DNA of 64,000 nt from Neorhizobium galegae (GCF_021391675.1 NZ_CP090095.1:749501-813500); one strand, 5' to 3'; counted from the stretch's first letter, positions 29,856 through 41,374 are shown. Program-made: numbers and translations. Notes: generated from the sequence alone by a model not told the origin.

Positions 29856-31013
29856 ATGGCGAAATCTCTTGGGCCGGTTAAGCGTAAATTTTCTCCCTGG
29901 ACCGATCCGTCGGCGGTTCCGTTCATTCGTTTCGAAAACATCACCAAACGGTTCGGCGATTTCACCGCCGTCGATAACCTGACGCTTGATATCTACGAGC
30001 GGGAATTCTTCTCGCTGCTCGGGCCTTCCGGTTGCGGCAAGACGACACTGATGCGCATGCTCGCCGGTTTCGAGGAGCCGACCGAAGGCCGCATCCTGCT
30101 GCAGGGCAAGGATATTTCCGGCGTGCCGCCCTACCGCCGGCCGACCAACATGATGTTCCAGTCTTACGCGCTCTTCCCCCATATGACGGTCGAAAAGAAC
30201 ATCGCCTTCGGGTTGGAGCAGGACAATCTGCCGAAGGGTGAGATCGCCACCCGCGTGGAGGAAATGCTGAAGCTCGTCAAGCTGGAGCAGTTCGCCAAAC
30301 GCAAGCCGAACCAGCTGTCTGGCGGCCAGCGCCAGCGCGTGGCGCTCGCCCGTTCCCTCGCCAAGCGCCCCAAGGTGCTGCTGCTCGACGAGCCGCTCGG
30401 AGCGCTCGACAAGAAGCTGCGCGAAGAGACGCAGTTCGAGCTGATGGACCTCCAGACCAAGCTCGGCCTGACATTCCTGATCGTCACCCACGACCAGGAA
30501 GAGGCGATGACCGTGTCCGATCGTATCGCCGTCATGGACAAGGGCCTGATCATGCAGGTGGCGACGCCGGCCGAGATCTACGAGGCGCCGAACAGCCGCT
30601 ACGTCGCGGATTTCATCGGCGACATCAATATTCTCGAAGGCACGGTCGCTTCGACCGGCAGCGCACTTGGCGCGCCGGGCACGGTCAGGATCGATTGCGA
30701 CGGCATCGCGGTATCGGTCGAGCAGGAATGCCAGGCGGTCGTGGGCGACAAGGTCGCCTTCGCGGTGCGGCCGGAAAAAGTCCGCATTTCGCCCGACCAG
30801 CCGGCGGATACCTCGGTCAATGCGGTCTACGGCGAAGTCTGGGATATCGGTTATCTGGGCGACTTTTCGGTTTTCCTGGTGAAGCTCGCGGATGGCCGGG
30901 TGGTGCGTGCGGCGCAGGCCAACGTTTCCCGCCTCGTCGATCGGCCGATCACCTTCGGCGACATGGTCTGGCTCACCTGGCCGCTCGATGCCGGCCTCGT
31001 GTTGACGCGTTGA
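29856..31013 (+). CDS. potG: Putrescine ABC transporter ATPase
   Basis: 385 residues. Walker A GPSGCGKTT (56-64), signature LSGGQRQRVALARS and Walker B VLLLDEPLGALD are intact; a TOBE domain follows from about residue 300. The 22-residue N-terminal leader before the ABC fold (AKSLGPVKRKFSPWTDPSA) is as in PotG. It energises PotHI, and lies 14 bases before potH. Confidence 0.92.
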   Translation: MAKSLGPVKRKFSPWTDPSAVPFIRFENITKRFGDFTAVDNLTLDIYEREFFSLLGPSGCGKTTLMRMLAGFEEPTEGRILLQGKDISGVPPYRRPTNMMFQSYALFPHMTVEKNIAFGLEQDNLPKGEIATRVEEMLKLVKLEQFAKRKPNQLSGGQRQRVALARSLAKRPKVLLLDEPLGALDKKLREETQFELMDLQTKLGLTFLIVTHDQEEAMTVSDRIAVMDKGLIMQVATPAEIYEAPNSRYVADFIGDINILEGTVASTGSALGAPGTVRIDCDGIAVSVEQECQAVVGDKVAFAVRPEKVRISPDQPADTSVNAVYGEVWDIGYLGDFSVFLVKLADGRVVRAAQANVSRLVDRPITFGDMVWLTWPLDAGLVLTR

Positions 31014-31027
31014 GCGGGGGAGTGGAG

Positions 31028-31945
31028 ATGGCAAGCGTTTCCGAAACCCACCCCGCCAACAAACCCAACCCCGCCCGCTGGCTGGTGGTCGCGGTCCCTT
31101 ATCTCTGGCTGCTGCTGTTCTTCGTCGCCCCTTTCCTGATCATCTTCAAGATCTCGCTCTCCGAGACGGCGATCGCCATGCCGCCCTATACGCCGCTCTT
31201 TGAAGGGTTCGGCGCATTCGGCGATTTCGTCTCCGAACTGGACCTCGACAACTATCTCTTCCTGACCGACGATCCCCTCTACATAGAAGCCTATCTCTCT
31301 TCGCTGCGCATCGCGGTGATCTCCACGTTCCTGCTGCTGCTGATCGGTTATCCCATGGCGCTCGCCATGGCCCGCGCCCCGACCACGCTGCGGCCGACGC
31401 TGGTCATGCTGGTCATCCTGCCGTTCTGGACGTCCTTCCTGATCCGCGTCTACGCCTGGATAGGCATCCTGAAGCCGGATGGCCTGCTGACGCTGCTGTT
31501 CCAATCGGTCGGCCTTCTCGGCGCGGATGACCAGGTGCAGATCTTTCGCACCGATTACGCCGTCTTCGTCGGCATAGTCTATTCCTACCTGCCGTTCATG
31601 GTCCTGCCGCTCTATGCGGCTCTGGAAAAGATGGACAACACTCTGCTCGAGGCCGCGAGCGATCTCGGCTGCCCGCCCTGGAAGGCATTCTGGAAGATCA
31701 CCTTTCCCTTGTCGCTGCCGGGCGTCATCGCCGGTTCGATGATCTGCTTCATCCCGATCACCGGCGAATTCGTCATCCCGGATCTGCTCGGCGGTGCCGA
31801 TACGCTGATGATCGGCAAGACGCTGTGGACGGAATTTTTCGGCAACCGCGACTGGCCGCTGGCATCGGCAGTGGCGGTCATCCTGCTGATCATGCTGGTC
31901 GTACCGATCATGATTTTTCAGAACCAGCAAAAGAAGGTGGCTTGA
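31028..31945 (+). CDS. potH: Putrescine ABC transporter permease
   Basis: 305 residues from ATG 31028 (GGGGGAGTGGAG upstream). Six hydrophobic helices, the first at about 17-40 (LVVAVPYLWLLLFFVAPFLIIF). The coupling loop LLEAASDLGCPPWKAFWKITFPL is at about 204-226, followed by the PotB/PotH-type FIPITGEFVIPDLLGGADTLMIG. It forms the channel with PotI, which starts two bases after its stop. Confidence 0.92.
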   Translation: MASVSETHPANKPNPARWLVVAVPYLWLLLFFVAPFLIIFKISLSETAIAMPPYTPLFEGFGAFGDFVSELDLDNYLFLTDDPLYIEAYLSSLRIAVISTFLLLLIGYPMALAMARAPTTLRPTLVMLVILPFWTSFLIRVYAWIGILKPDGLLTLLFQSVGLLGADDQVQIFRTDYAVFVGIVYSYLPFMVLPLYAALEKMDNTLLEAASDLGCPPWKAFWKITFPLSLPGVIAGSMICFIPITGEFVIPDLLGGADTLMIGKTLWTEFFGNRDWPLASAVAVILLIMLVVPIMIFQNQQKKVA

Positions 31946-31946
31946 G

Positions 31947-32765
31947 ATGAAATCATCCCGCTTCGACGCCACCGTCCTCACCCTCGGTTTCGCCTTCCTC
32001 TACATCCCGATCATCATCCTGGTGGTCTATTCGTTCAACGCCTCCAAGCTCGTCACGGTCTGGGGCGGCTTTTCTCTGCAATGGTATCGCACCATGTGGT
32101 CGAACCAGGGTCTCATGGACGCCGCGTGGGTAACGGCACGCGTCGGCGTCATCAGCGCCACGATCGGTACGGTGCTCGGCACGCTCGCGGCCCTTTCCCT
32201 CGTGCGCTTCACGCGCTTTCCCGGCCGGATGCTGTTTTCCGGGATGATCTATGCGCCGCTCGTCATGCCGGAAGTGATCACCGGCCTGTCGATGCTGTTG
32301 TTGTTCGTCGCGGTCGGCATCGATCGCGGTTTCTGGACGGTCATCATCGCGCATACGACCTTCACGATGTGCTATGTGGCGATCGTCGTGCAGTCGCGAC
32401 TGCTGACCTTCGACCGGAGCCTGGAGGAGGCGGCCCTCGATCTCGGCTGCCCGCCGGTCAAGACCTTCTTCAAGATCACCCTGCCGTTGATCTTTCCGGC
32501 GGTCATCGCCGGCTGGATGCTCGCCTTTACACTGTCACTCGACGACCTGGTGATCGCGAGCTTCACCACAGGTCCCGGCGCAACCACGTTGCCGATCAAG
32601 ATCTACAGCCAGGTTCGCCTGGGCGTCACGCCGGAAATCAACGCGATCTGCACCATCCTGATCGGGCTTGTCACCATCGGCGTCATCATCACCTCGATCA
32701 CCACCAAGCAGGCCGAGATGCGGCGTATCCGCGACGAACACGTCGCAGCCCGCGGGACGACCTGA
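31947..32765 (+). CDS. potI: Putrescine ABC transporter permease
   Basis: 272 residues. ATG 31947 follows the potH stop immediately with AAGAAGGTGG as ribosome site. Six helices; coupling loop LEEAALDLGCPPVKTFFKITLPL at about 157-179 and the PotC/PotI-type FTLSLDDLVIASFTTGPGATTLPIKIYS. It completes the putrescine importer. Its stop lies three bases from the convergent DUF6460 gene with no room for a separate terminator. Confidence 0.92.
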   Translation: MKSSRFDATVLTLGFAFLYIPIIILVVYSFNASKLVTVWGGFSLQWYRTMWSNQGLMDAAWVTARVGVISATIGTVLGTLAALSLVRFTRFPGRMLFSGMIYAPLVMPEVITGLSMLLLFVAVGIDRGFWTVIIAHTTFTMCYVAIVVQSRLLTFDRSLEEAALDLGCPPVKTFFKITLPLIFPAVIAGWMLAFTLSLDDLVIASFTTGPGATTLPIKIYSQVRLGVTPEINAICTILIGLVTIGVIITSITTKQAEMRRIRDEHVAARGTT

Positions 32766-32768
32766 AGC

Positions 32769-33017
32769 TCACTCGCCTCCACGCGGCGGCAAGAAGATGT
32801 AGATGAGCAGCCAGGCCGGCAGCACGATGACGGCCCCGAGTACGATGCGCGGCACCGACCAGACATAGGCGTTCTCGATCCCGAGCCGGATATCGTCCGG
32901 CGTCAGATGCAGGAGCGCCAGCAGCGACGGCATGGTGATGCCGAAGAAGCTTAAGACTGCGCCCATGATGAGACAGGCGAGCAGCGCCTTGCATAGATTG
33001 ATCAGGACCCGCGCCAC
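32769..33017 (-). CDS. DUF6460 family small membrane protein
   Basis: 82 residues with two hydrophobic helices (about 8-32 and 55-77) joined by LHLTPDDIRLGIENAYVWSVPRIVLGAVIV. I recognise the pattern as the DUF6460 family of small alphaproteobacterial inner-membrane proteins; its function is unknown. It lies 28 bases beyond the end of the AsmA-like gene on the same strand, so it may be cotranscribed. Confidence 0.7.
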   Translation of the reverse strand: MARVLINLCKALLACLIMGAVLSFFGITMPSLLALLHLTPDDIRLGIENAYVWSVPRIVLGAVIVLPAWLLIYIFLPPRGGE

Positions 33018-33045
33018 CAGATTACCCCCATCCGGTTGATTCGGC

Positions 33046-34920
33046 TCATTGTAGGGGCTTCGCCGGAGTTTGCGAAACAGGCCAGATCACCGGGTTGGGC
33101 CAGGACCCGCCGATGAAGACCATCAGCGGCGCGGTATCGGCACCCTGCGGGATCGTTTCGACGATCGCCGAGAGCGCGAGGCTGTTGTTGATGTAAGGAA
33201 TGACGCCCGAAAGCGTCAGCGTTTCTGCGGCGCCGGTTATCTTCCCCTCGCGGATATCCGCCGAGCCACCCGCGAGATTGGCGGAGATGTCGATATGCTC
33301 GAATTCCAGGCTGCCGCTGCCGGCATCGCTTAAGGGGAAATAGGGTTTTTGCGCCGCAAGCTGCCGGATGCCGGCAATATTGATGCCTGAAAACGAACCG
33401 CGGTCCGCACGGAAGCGCAAGGTACCCTTGGCGTTGCGCCAGGCTTCCGGCTCCAGCGGCCGGTCGACGTCGAGCGCCAGGTCCAACGATCCGCGTGCCG
33501 CCGGAAGTGGCCCGGCGAGGCCGAGTTTCCTGACGATATTCCCGAAATCGGCATCCTGGACAGCAAGGCGCAAGGCGACAGCCCCGGCCACGCCGCCTTT
33601 CACGGTGGCGACCCGGCCGGTCAGCCGGCCCGTCTCGAAATCGCTGTCGGCAATGTCGATACGCGATTGCTCGCCGGTGTTCATCACGCTCACGGCGGCC
33701 TCCGAAAGCTGGAAAGGTCCAAGTGTCGCCTGCTGGGCGGAAAGCCTCAGGTCGAGTTCCAGATCGGCGAGCTGGCCATCGCTCTCGCTGGCGTCTCCCA
33801 TGGTGCGTGGCGCAATGGCGGCAAGCGCCGCGGAAAAGTCCATTTGGTCGAAGGCGAGCGTGCCGGTCAGTCTCGGCGGTTTGTCCGCAGGCAGCAGCAG
33901 ATCGAGTATGCCGGTCGCCTTGGCGTCGTTCAGGCTGAGGGAGAGGTTGTCGAAGCGCAGGACGTTGTCGTTGGTAACGAGGTGGGTCGTCAAAGAGAAG
34001 CTTTTCACGCGTTCCGTGCCGGAAAAATTCAGGCCGGCCCAGCTCATCGCCGCCGCAAGGTCGGGGACCGCCAGTTCGGCATCGCCGGAAAGAAATGCCT
34101 GCGCCGCAAGGTTGGCGACGCCTCGGAACTGGCCCCGAAAGAGGGTGGACGCCGTCGTGCCCGAGATATCGCCGCTTTTGCCCGAGAGCAGCAGCAGGGG
34201 CTGGGTCGAACTTATGTCCAGCGTCAGCGCCCGGCCGTTGAGCTCGGCATCCGCCTTCAGCTCCAGGCCGCGAGAAAGCCAGGGCCAGTCGAGCGTTCCG
34301 TCGATCGACTGAAACCGTGTGACGCGGCCGCTGGCGAGGTCGGAGATTTCGAGCGTTCCGTTGGTGATGCGGACATCGCCCATGCGTGCATCGTCATCCG
34401 CCGTCAGCGCCTGGCCGCTGCCATCCGGCCGCGCATCGCGCACTGCACGGCTGAGCAGCCCGTCATTCGCCCAGTCGAGCCTGCCGTTGGCCTCCCTGAC
34501 GACGTAGATTTCCGGATCGGTGAGCCGGAAGTCCTTGAACTCGGGTTGGCCGACCAGGGCCGGCATGAGATCGAAGGAGGCCGAAAGCCGCGAGACCCGG
34601 CCGAGCACGCGCTCGCCGTCTTCCGCCTGCTTGCGGATGGTGATGTCCCGGAGCGTGACCCGAGGCTGGGGCCAGAAGCGGATATCCGGGGTTCCCTCGA
34701 TCTCCACGTCATGGCCGGTCCATTCGGCGACCGCCCGCTCCATGCTTTCGCGCACGACGGCCGACGAAATGAGGAACGGTGCGATAACCTGGAAAAGCGC
34801 GAACAGGAAGAGGGCGACGATGGCACCGATCAGAACGCGGCGCGACCGCCGACCCAGCGGGCGGCTCAGGTTCTTCCGCAGATTTCCGATCGGATTGGTG
34901 AGCATGATCACCACGCGCAT
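33046..34920 (-). CDS. AsmA-like family protein
   Basis: About 624 residues from ATG 34920; ATG 34905 and an upstream start at 34944 are alternatives, and none has a strong ribosome site. One N-terminal membrane helix (VLIGAIVALFLFALFQVIAPFLI) precedes a long periplasmic beta-rich region. The N-terminal block WTGHDVEIEGTPDIRFWPQPRVTLRDITI and the C-terminal RADRGSFSGINIAGI are typical of AsmA proteins, now viewed as bridge-like lipid transfer proteins between inner and outer membrane. Divergent from acetoacetyl-CoA synthetase. Confidence 0.8.
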   Translation of the reverse strand: MRVVIMLTNPIGNLRKNLSRPLGRRSRRVLIGAIVALFLFALFQVIAPFLISSAVVRESMERAVAEWTGHDVEIEGTPDIRFWPQPRVTLRDITIRKQAEDGERVLGRVSRLSASFDLMPALVGQPEFKDFRLTDPEIYVVREANGRLDWANDGLLSRAVRDARPDGSGQALTADDDARMGDVRITNGTLEISDLASGRVTRFQSIDGTLDWPWLSRGLELKADAELNGRALTLDISSTQPLLLLSGKSGDISGTTASTLFRGQFRGVANLAAQAFLSGDAELAVPDLAAAMSWAGLNFSGTERVKSFSLTTHLVTNDNVLRFDNLSLSLNDAKATGILDLLLPADKPPRLTGTLAFDQMDFSAALAAIAPRTMGDASESDGQLADLELDLRLSAQQATLGPFQLSEAAVSVMNTGEQSRIDIADSDFETGRLTGRVATVKGGVAGAVALRLAVQDADFGNIVRKLGLAGPLPAARGSLDLALDVDRPLEPEAWRNAKGTLRFRADRGSFSGINIAGIRQLAAQKPYFPLSDAGSGSLEFEHIDISANLAGGSADIREGKITGAAETLTLSGVIPYINNSLALSAIVETIPQGADTAPLMVFIGGSWPNPVIWPVSQTPAKPLQ

Positions 34921-35101
34921 ATAGGAAATGCAGGCCCCGTGCAAATCCGGGAAACGTCCCCGGCTGTCCTCTTTATCACGCGGTGCAACATGCTATACAG
35001 GCCGACACGTCCGGCCCCTGAGGCTCGGGCGCAGATGGAGAGAGGACGGGACCCTGGTTTCCGATGTCGGGCAGGGTTCTCCCGGGGGTGGAGGAATGGG
35101 A

Positions 35102-37054
<1,953 letters not shown>

Positions 37055-37131
37055 TGCGCCGGGTATCCCCAACGAGGCGAAATGTATCGATACGGCACAT
37101 ATCCAGCATGAAATCCAGAAATGGGCCGCTG

Positions 37132-37146
37132 TTAACGACCCATTAA
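37132..37146. promoter_or_regulatory. Perfect CtrA box TTAA-N7-TTAA
   Basis: TTAACGACCCATTAA matches the CtrA consensus exactly. It lies 78 bases after the acetoacetyl-CoA synthetase stop and about 130 bases before an isolated terminator, with no protein gene between, so it could drive a short transcript. Confidence 0.55.
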
Positions 37147-37168
37147 GCCGCTTCGATCAAAAGTGGAG

Positions 37169-37290
37169 CAACATGGTTTCGTCTCGTGTATGAACTACGC
37201 CTAGCCGCGAGCTTTCATAGACATGACGTCTCCACCGACCCTCGTTGGACAGCATTAAACTTCAAAGGCAGCTTCGGCTGCCTTTCTTTT
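37169..37290 (+). ncRNA. Candidate small RNA ending at an orphan terminator
   Basis: The 350-base interval 37055-37404 holds no credible protein gene but has a CtrA box (37132-37146) and, downstream, a perfect rho-independent terminator. A transcript starting about 20-30 bases after the box would be about 120 nucleotides. It would contain a CCA-C-CGA/TCG-T-TGG stem-loop near 37234-37250 and a single-stranded-looking CUCC stretch, which are features of trans-acting rhizobial small RNAs. The 5' end is a guess and no -10 element is clear. Confidence 0.35.
37264..37290 (+). terminator. Strong rho-independent terminator
   Basis: AAAGGCAGC-TTCG-GCTGCCTTT (nine base pairs, UUCG loop) followed by CTTTT. 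It ends the acetoacetyl-CoA synthetase transcript and/or the candidate small RNA. Confidence 0.85.
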
Positions 37291-37404
37291 AAAGTCCAGG
37301 ACAACCCAAGGGCGCAGTAATAAGTGGAACTGCAGCCATGGGTGTCGCCGGCCACTATCGCCGGCCGAGCCATGAGAACCGAAAAACGATCGCAATCTCC
37401 AGGA

Positions 37405-40400
37405 TCAGTTCGCCAGAACCCGCGGTGAAGGGAAGGTGATTTCAACCAGCGTGCCTTCGTTCGGTGCGGACGTGATCGCGAAGGCGGCGCGGTTTGCATC
37501 GACCATCGCCTTGGTCAGCGGCAGACCGAGGCCCGTGCCGTCGCCACGCTTGCGGGAGGCGCTCGCAACCTGGCGGAACGGCTTCATCGCAAGCTCCAGC
37601 TCCGAGCGGGTCATGCCGATGCCGGTATCGCGGACGCGAAGGACCACGTTGCCATTGGTCTCGTAGGCGGTGGACACGACGATCTGACCGCCGGAGGGCG
37701 TGAAGCGGATGGCGTTCGACAGGATGTTCAGCACGATCTGCTTGATCGAGCGCGGATCGGCGACCACCTGCGGCACGGCATGCGAGAGGGCCGTGCGGAT
37801 GATCACCCGCTGGCCGTTTGCCTGCGGCTGCACCAGCGAGACGGCTTCCGACACCGCCTCGTTCAGGCCGACCGCGACGAAATCAAGCTCCATCTCGCCG
37901 GCCTCGATCTTGGAAATATCGAGAAGGTCGTTGACGATATCGAGCACATGCCGGCCGGAGCGGCTGATGTCGTTGGCATATTCCACATAACGCGCATGGC
38001 CGATCTGGCCGAAACGTTCGCTTGCCATCATGTCGGCAAAGCCGATGATCGCGTTGAGCGGTGTGCGGATTTCGTGGCTCACATGGGCGAGGAACTCGCT
38101 CTTGTGGGCGTTTGCGGTCTCGGCAGCACGCTTGGCGGCGCGCAGCTCGTCCTCGGTGCGCTTCCACTGGGTGATGTCGCGGATGACTGCGCAATAGCCG
38201 TTCGAGGAGGTCAATTTGCCAATCGTCATGAACAGCGGCAGAAAGCCGCCGGAAGCCTCTCGGCCGATGACTTCGCGGCCGTCGTTGAGAACGCTCGCCA
38301 CGCCATGGCCGGCAAGGCCTGCGAGATAATCAAGGATCGCCCGCTGGCTCTCATGGGCGAACAGGGTGACGAAAGGTTTGCCGTTGATCTCTTCATTGTC
38401 GTAGTTGAAGAGCGCGCTCGCCGCCCGGTTCAGGGAGCGGATGTCGCCATCCGCGCCGATGATCACCACGCCGTCGGTGGCCGTTTCGAGGATGGCGCGC
38501 AGTTCGGTTACCTCGACCTGCAGCTTGGCGAGTTGGTCGGCGGCGCGGGGCGCGCGCAACGGAATGACCGCCGCCGCTTCGCCATCCTCGGTGGAACCTT
38601 GGGTCTCGGCCACGACCGGCATCAGCGCCAACATGAGAACAGTGGAATTGTCCCAGCGGACGGACTGCAGGCGCGCCGTCACCGGCACTAGCACATCGTC
38701 GGCGCGCACCACGACCATGCCGCCGGCTTCCGTTGTCTTGCCTTCGAGGTCCTGCCGCTGCAGCAGCGCATCGAGGCCGCCGACTTCCGCCAGCTCGTCG
38801 ATCGAGGCATAGCCGGTCAGCCGCAGGAATTCGGGATTGCCATAGATCAGGGTGTCGCCGCTGTGGACGAGAAGCGCCACCGGCATCTGGTCGACAATCT
38901 CCGCGGAAAGGCCGATGCGTTCGCGAACCGGTATCATCTGGCTCAACAGTTCGCGGTCGGAAAGCTCCGGATGCGGGTCGGCCGGAGCCTCCACAGGGGC
39001 TTCCGTCTCTTCGGTGAGCTCGATCGGCCCGTCGGCAAAAGCCTTGTTCGCGTCTTCGCCGAAGGCGATCGCCTCTTCCTCGGAAATCTCTTCCAAAACA
39101 GGCGCGACGGGTTCCTCGTGCACAGCCTCATGCTCGAGCTGAACCGGTTCTATCGCGCTCGGCTCCGTCTGTTCGACGGCAGGCACCTCCGCCTCGGCCG
39201 GAGTCTCCGGCGTCTTTTCCTCGTTGCGGCGACCGACGAAATTATCGAGCTGGCGGGCGATTTCGCGGAAAGCCGCCTGTTCGACGGGTGTCAATCCGTC
39301 GCGGCGGTTGGAGCGACGCTCTTCCAGCTGGATGACCTTGTCGGAATGGCGGCGGCCGGCATTTTCGACGATCCGCAGTGCCGGGCGTTCGCCGGCCGGC
39401 CAATCGAGCAGCGACGGGATCTGCCGCCCCGACTTGGACGCCTGCGGCGCATCCTCTGGCGCCGGCTCCGGCAGCAGGTCTTCGGATGGCGCCGCATCGG
39501 CGGATATGTCTTCGGCGGCAGCCGGCTGCTCGGCGTCTTCAGCGACTTCCAGCTCTTCGGTCACGGAAGCCTCGTCAGCCGGTTCGTCATATGTGGAACT
39601 TCCGGCGATGGCATCCTCTGCGGAGCCGGTCTCAGCGGCGGGCTCTTCCGTCTCGAGGATTTCGGTGGGCGCGTCCTCGGCTTCGCCCTGCCCAACAGAC
39701 AGACCGTCTTCTGCCACCAATTCCGGTGCATCGACGGGAACCTCGTAGCTTTCGAAAACAGTCTCAGTTTCCGCTTCGGCCACATCCTCCGGCACCGCCC
39801 GGGTCAGGGTCAGGCCGACGGCATTCGGATCCTCGGCTGCATCGCCGATGCGCACGATGCCGAAGCCGCGAAAACCGTCGAACTCGCGGGTGCGGGTATA
39901 GGTCGGCAGCGCGGCGAGATCGACCGGCACCATCAGCGACGTGCCCTCGATCGGCCACCAGATCGTCTTGCCGGACCATGTATCGCGCTTTTGGAGCAGT
40001 TCGGTGATCTTGCCCTCGGGATCGAGATGGAAGAGGGCGGCTAGATCCGTAAAGGCCATGCCGTTGATATCGGCGGCGTGTGGGCCGACGGCATCGGCAA
40101 ATTCGCTCGAAACTTCCCTGAACCGGCCTTCCGCATCGATCTTCCAGACGAAGCGGGTCGCGCGCCCGTCGCCGCGAAAGACGAAACCAGCCGGTTCCGA
40201 CGCGGCGGTTTCGGCGGCTGCGGGCGCCGCCTCCACTGTCTCCAGTTGGGCAGCAGAAGTTTCCTCGACCGCGGTTGGGGAAACCAGCGCCTCGGCCGTC
40301 TCGATCCCGTCAGCGGGGGAAAGGGCCTCGACGTCCGCGGTCGGCACGGCATTTTCAGGCGCGACCTCTTCCGCCGGTTCCTCGAAGGCAGCGGACTGAA

Positions 40401-41316
40401 CGGGCGCGACATCCTCGCCGGCTTCAAGCGAAATTTCTTCTTCCGGGTCTTCCGTATCCTCGATTTCGGAGACAGCGGCGATCACCTCGGCAAAATCGTC
40501 GACCGGCTCGGCCTCGACCGTGAAGTGCTCGGTGTCGCTGTTCGCAGTGGGTTCCTTGGTGTCCTCGCCGATCGCGGCATTCGCCTGATCGTCTTCGGCG
40601 AGCGTCGGTGCCTCGTCGCGGGGCTCATACCCGTTAGCCACGGCGGCGCGGCCCTGTTCCGTCTCGACCGTGAACAGGAGATGCAGGGCCGGTTCGTTGG
40701 AGAGCTTTCCGATGGCAGCCGGCAGGTAGCCCTTGGAGGTCGGGATCGGGCGCTTGACGAGGCGGCTCGGATCGGCGCCCGCCATGGTCGCCATCATCTT
40801 GGCCGTCTGCACGGAAACGCCAAGCCCCGCGAACTCGGCCGAGGCGGCAAGCACCTCACCGTTTTCGTCGATCACCGCCATATGCGTATCGGGATCGTCG
40901 AAGCCTTCGATCATCCGGGCAGCAGAGGCCGAAGGCGCGAGCCTGCCCCGTTCCACCGGCGCGCTAAACAGCACGGCCGTTTCGCCCTGGACCTGGACAA
41001 GCTCGCAGATCGCCTGCACGGGAATGCGCTGGAAACCGGAGGCGACGCGGATCGTCAGGTTGCGGATGTCGCCGACTTCGCCGAGCTGGCGCGCGGCCGC
41101 TTCGATCTGACGGAAGGCGATATCGACGCGGTTGGGACCCTGGTCGAGGAAATCGTAGATGGAGCCGAAACCGAAAAGATCGGCGCCGCGCCCGTTCGCC
41201 CAGAGAGGGCTTTGCATGTCCGGAGAAAACAGCACGATCGCTTCGCCTGCCGCAAAACGATCGCGGACGCGCTCGTGCACGGCAATGTCGATGAACGGGT
41301 ATTGAACTGCGGACAT
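37405..41316 (-). CDS. PdhS-like PAS-domain histidine kinase with long acidic region
   Basis: 1303 residues from ATG 41316; TTG 41322 is also in frame. There is no signal or membrane helix, so it is soluble. Layout: N-terminal sensory region (1-215), acidic low-complexity stretch (about 225-375), a PAS-like block (about 380-500), a second acidic stretch (520-760), then two PAS domains (about 780-870 and 930-1055). The DHp domain has HVSHEIRTPLNAIIGFADMM with the phospho-accepting His near 1080, and the ATPase has NAIRF, DTGIGM and GDGTGLGL boxes. DHp/ATPase wording (SERFGQIGHARYVEYANDISRSGRHVLDIVNDLLDISKIEAG) is that of PdhS/PleC/DivJ kinases acting on DivK, upstream of CtrA. A CtrA box sits in its promoter. 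Confidence 0.8.
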   Translation of the reverse strand: MSAVQYPFIDIAVHERVRDRFAAGEAIVLFSPDMQSPLWANGRGADLFGFGSIYDFLDQGPNRVDIAFRQIEAAARQLGEVGDIRNLTIRVASGFQRIPVQAICELVQVQGETAVLFSAPVERGRLAPSASAARMIEGFDDPDTHMAVIDENGEVLAASAEFAGLGVSVQTAKMMATMAGADPSRLVKRPIPTSKGYLPAAIGKLSNEPALHLLFTVETEQGRAAVANGYEPRDEAPTLAEDDQANAAIGEDTKEPTANSDTEHFTVEAEPVDDFAEVIAAVSEIEDTEDPEEEISLEAGEDVAPVQSAAFEEPAEEVAPENAVPTADVEALSPADGIETAEALVSPTAVEETSAAQLETVEAAPAAAETAASEPAGFVFRGDGRATRFVWKIDAEGRFREVSSEFADAVGPHAADINGMAFTDLAALFHLDPEGKITELLQKRDTWSGKTIWWPIEGTSLMVPVDLAALPTYTRTREFDGFRGFGIVRIGDAAEDPNAVGLTLTRAVPEDVAEAETETVFESYEVPVDAPELVAEDGLSVGQGEAEDAPTEILETEEPAAETGSAEDAIAGSSTYDEPADEASVTEELEVAEDAEQPAAAEDISADAAPSEDLLPEPAPEDAPQASKSGRQIPSLLDWPAGERPALRIVENAGRRHSDKVIQLEERRSNRRDGLTPVEQAAFREIARQLDNFVGRRNEEKTPETPAEAEVPAVEQTEPSAIEPVQLEHEAVHEEPVAPVLEEISEEEAIAFGEDANKAFADGPIELTEETEAPVEAPADPHPELSDRELLSQMIPVRERIGLSAEIVDQMPVALLVHSGDTLIYGNPEFLRLTGYASIDELAEVGGLDALLQRQDLEGKTTEAGGMVVVRADDVLVPVTARLQSVRWDNSTVLMLALMPVVAETQGSTEDGEAAAVIPLRAPRAADQLAKLQVEVTELRAILETATDGVVIIGADGDIRSLNRAASALFNYDNEEINGKPFVTLFAHESQRAILDYLAGLAGHGVASVLNDGREVIGREASGGFLPLFMTIGKLTSSNGYCAVIRDITQWKRTEDELRAAKRAAETANAHKSEFLAHVSHEIRTPLNAIIGFADMMASERFGQIGHARYVEYANDISRSGRHVLDIVNDLLDISKIEAGEMELDFVAVGLNEAVSEAVSLVQPQANGQRVIIRTALSHAVPQVVADPRSIKQIVLNILSNAIRFTPSGGQIVVSTAYETNGNVVLRVRDTGIGMTRSELELAMKPFRQVASASRKRGDGTGLGLPLTKAMVDANRAAFAITSAPNEGTLVEITFPSPRVLAN

Positions 41317-41359
41317 AGGCAAAACCTACAGGGCGTTTGTGACCGGATTTCTACGTAGT

Positions 41360-41374
41360 TTAACGGATTGTTAA
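41360..41374. promoter_or_regulatory. Perfect CtrA box upstream of the PdhS-like kinase
   Basis: TTAACGGATTGTTAA is an exact TTAA-N7-TTAA site, 44 bases before the kinase start codon and about 75 bases from the phasin -35 box on the other strand. Placement suits direct CtrA control of the kinase gene. Confidence 0.6.
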
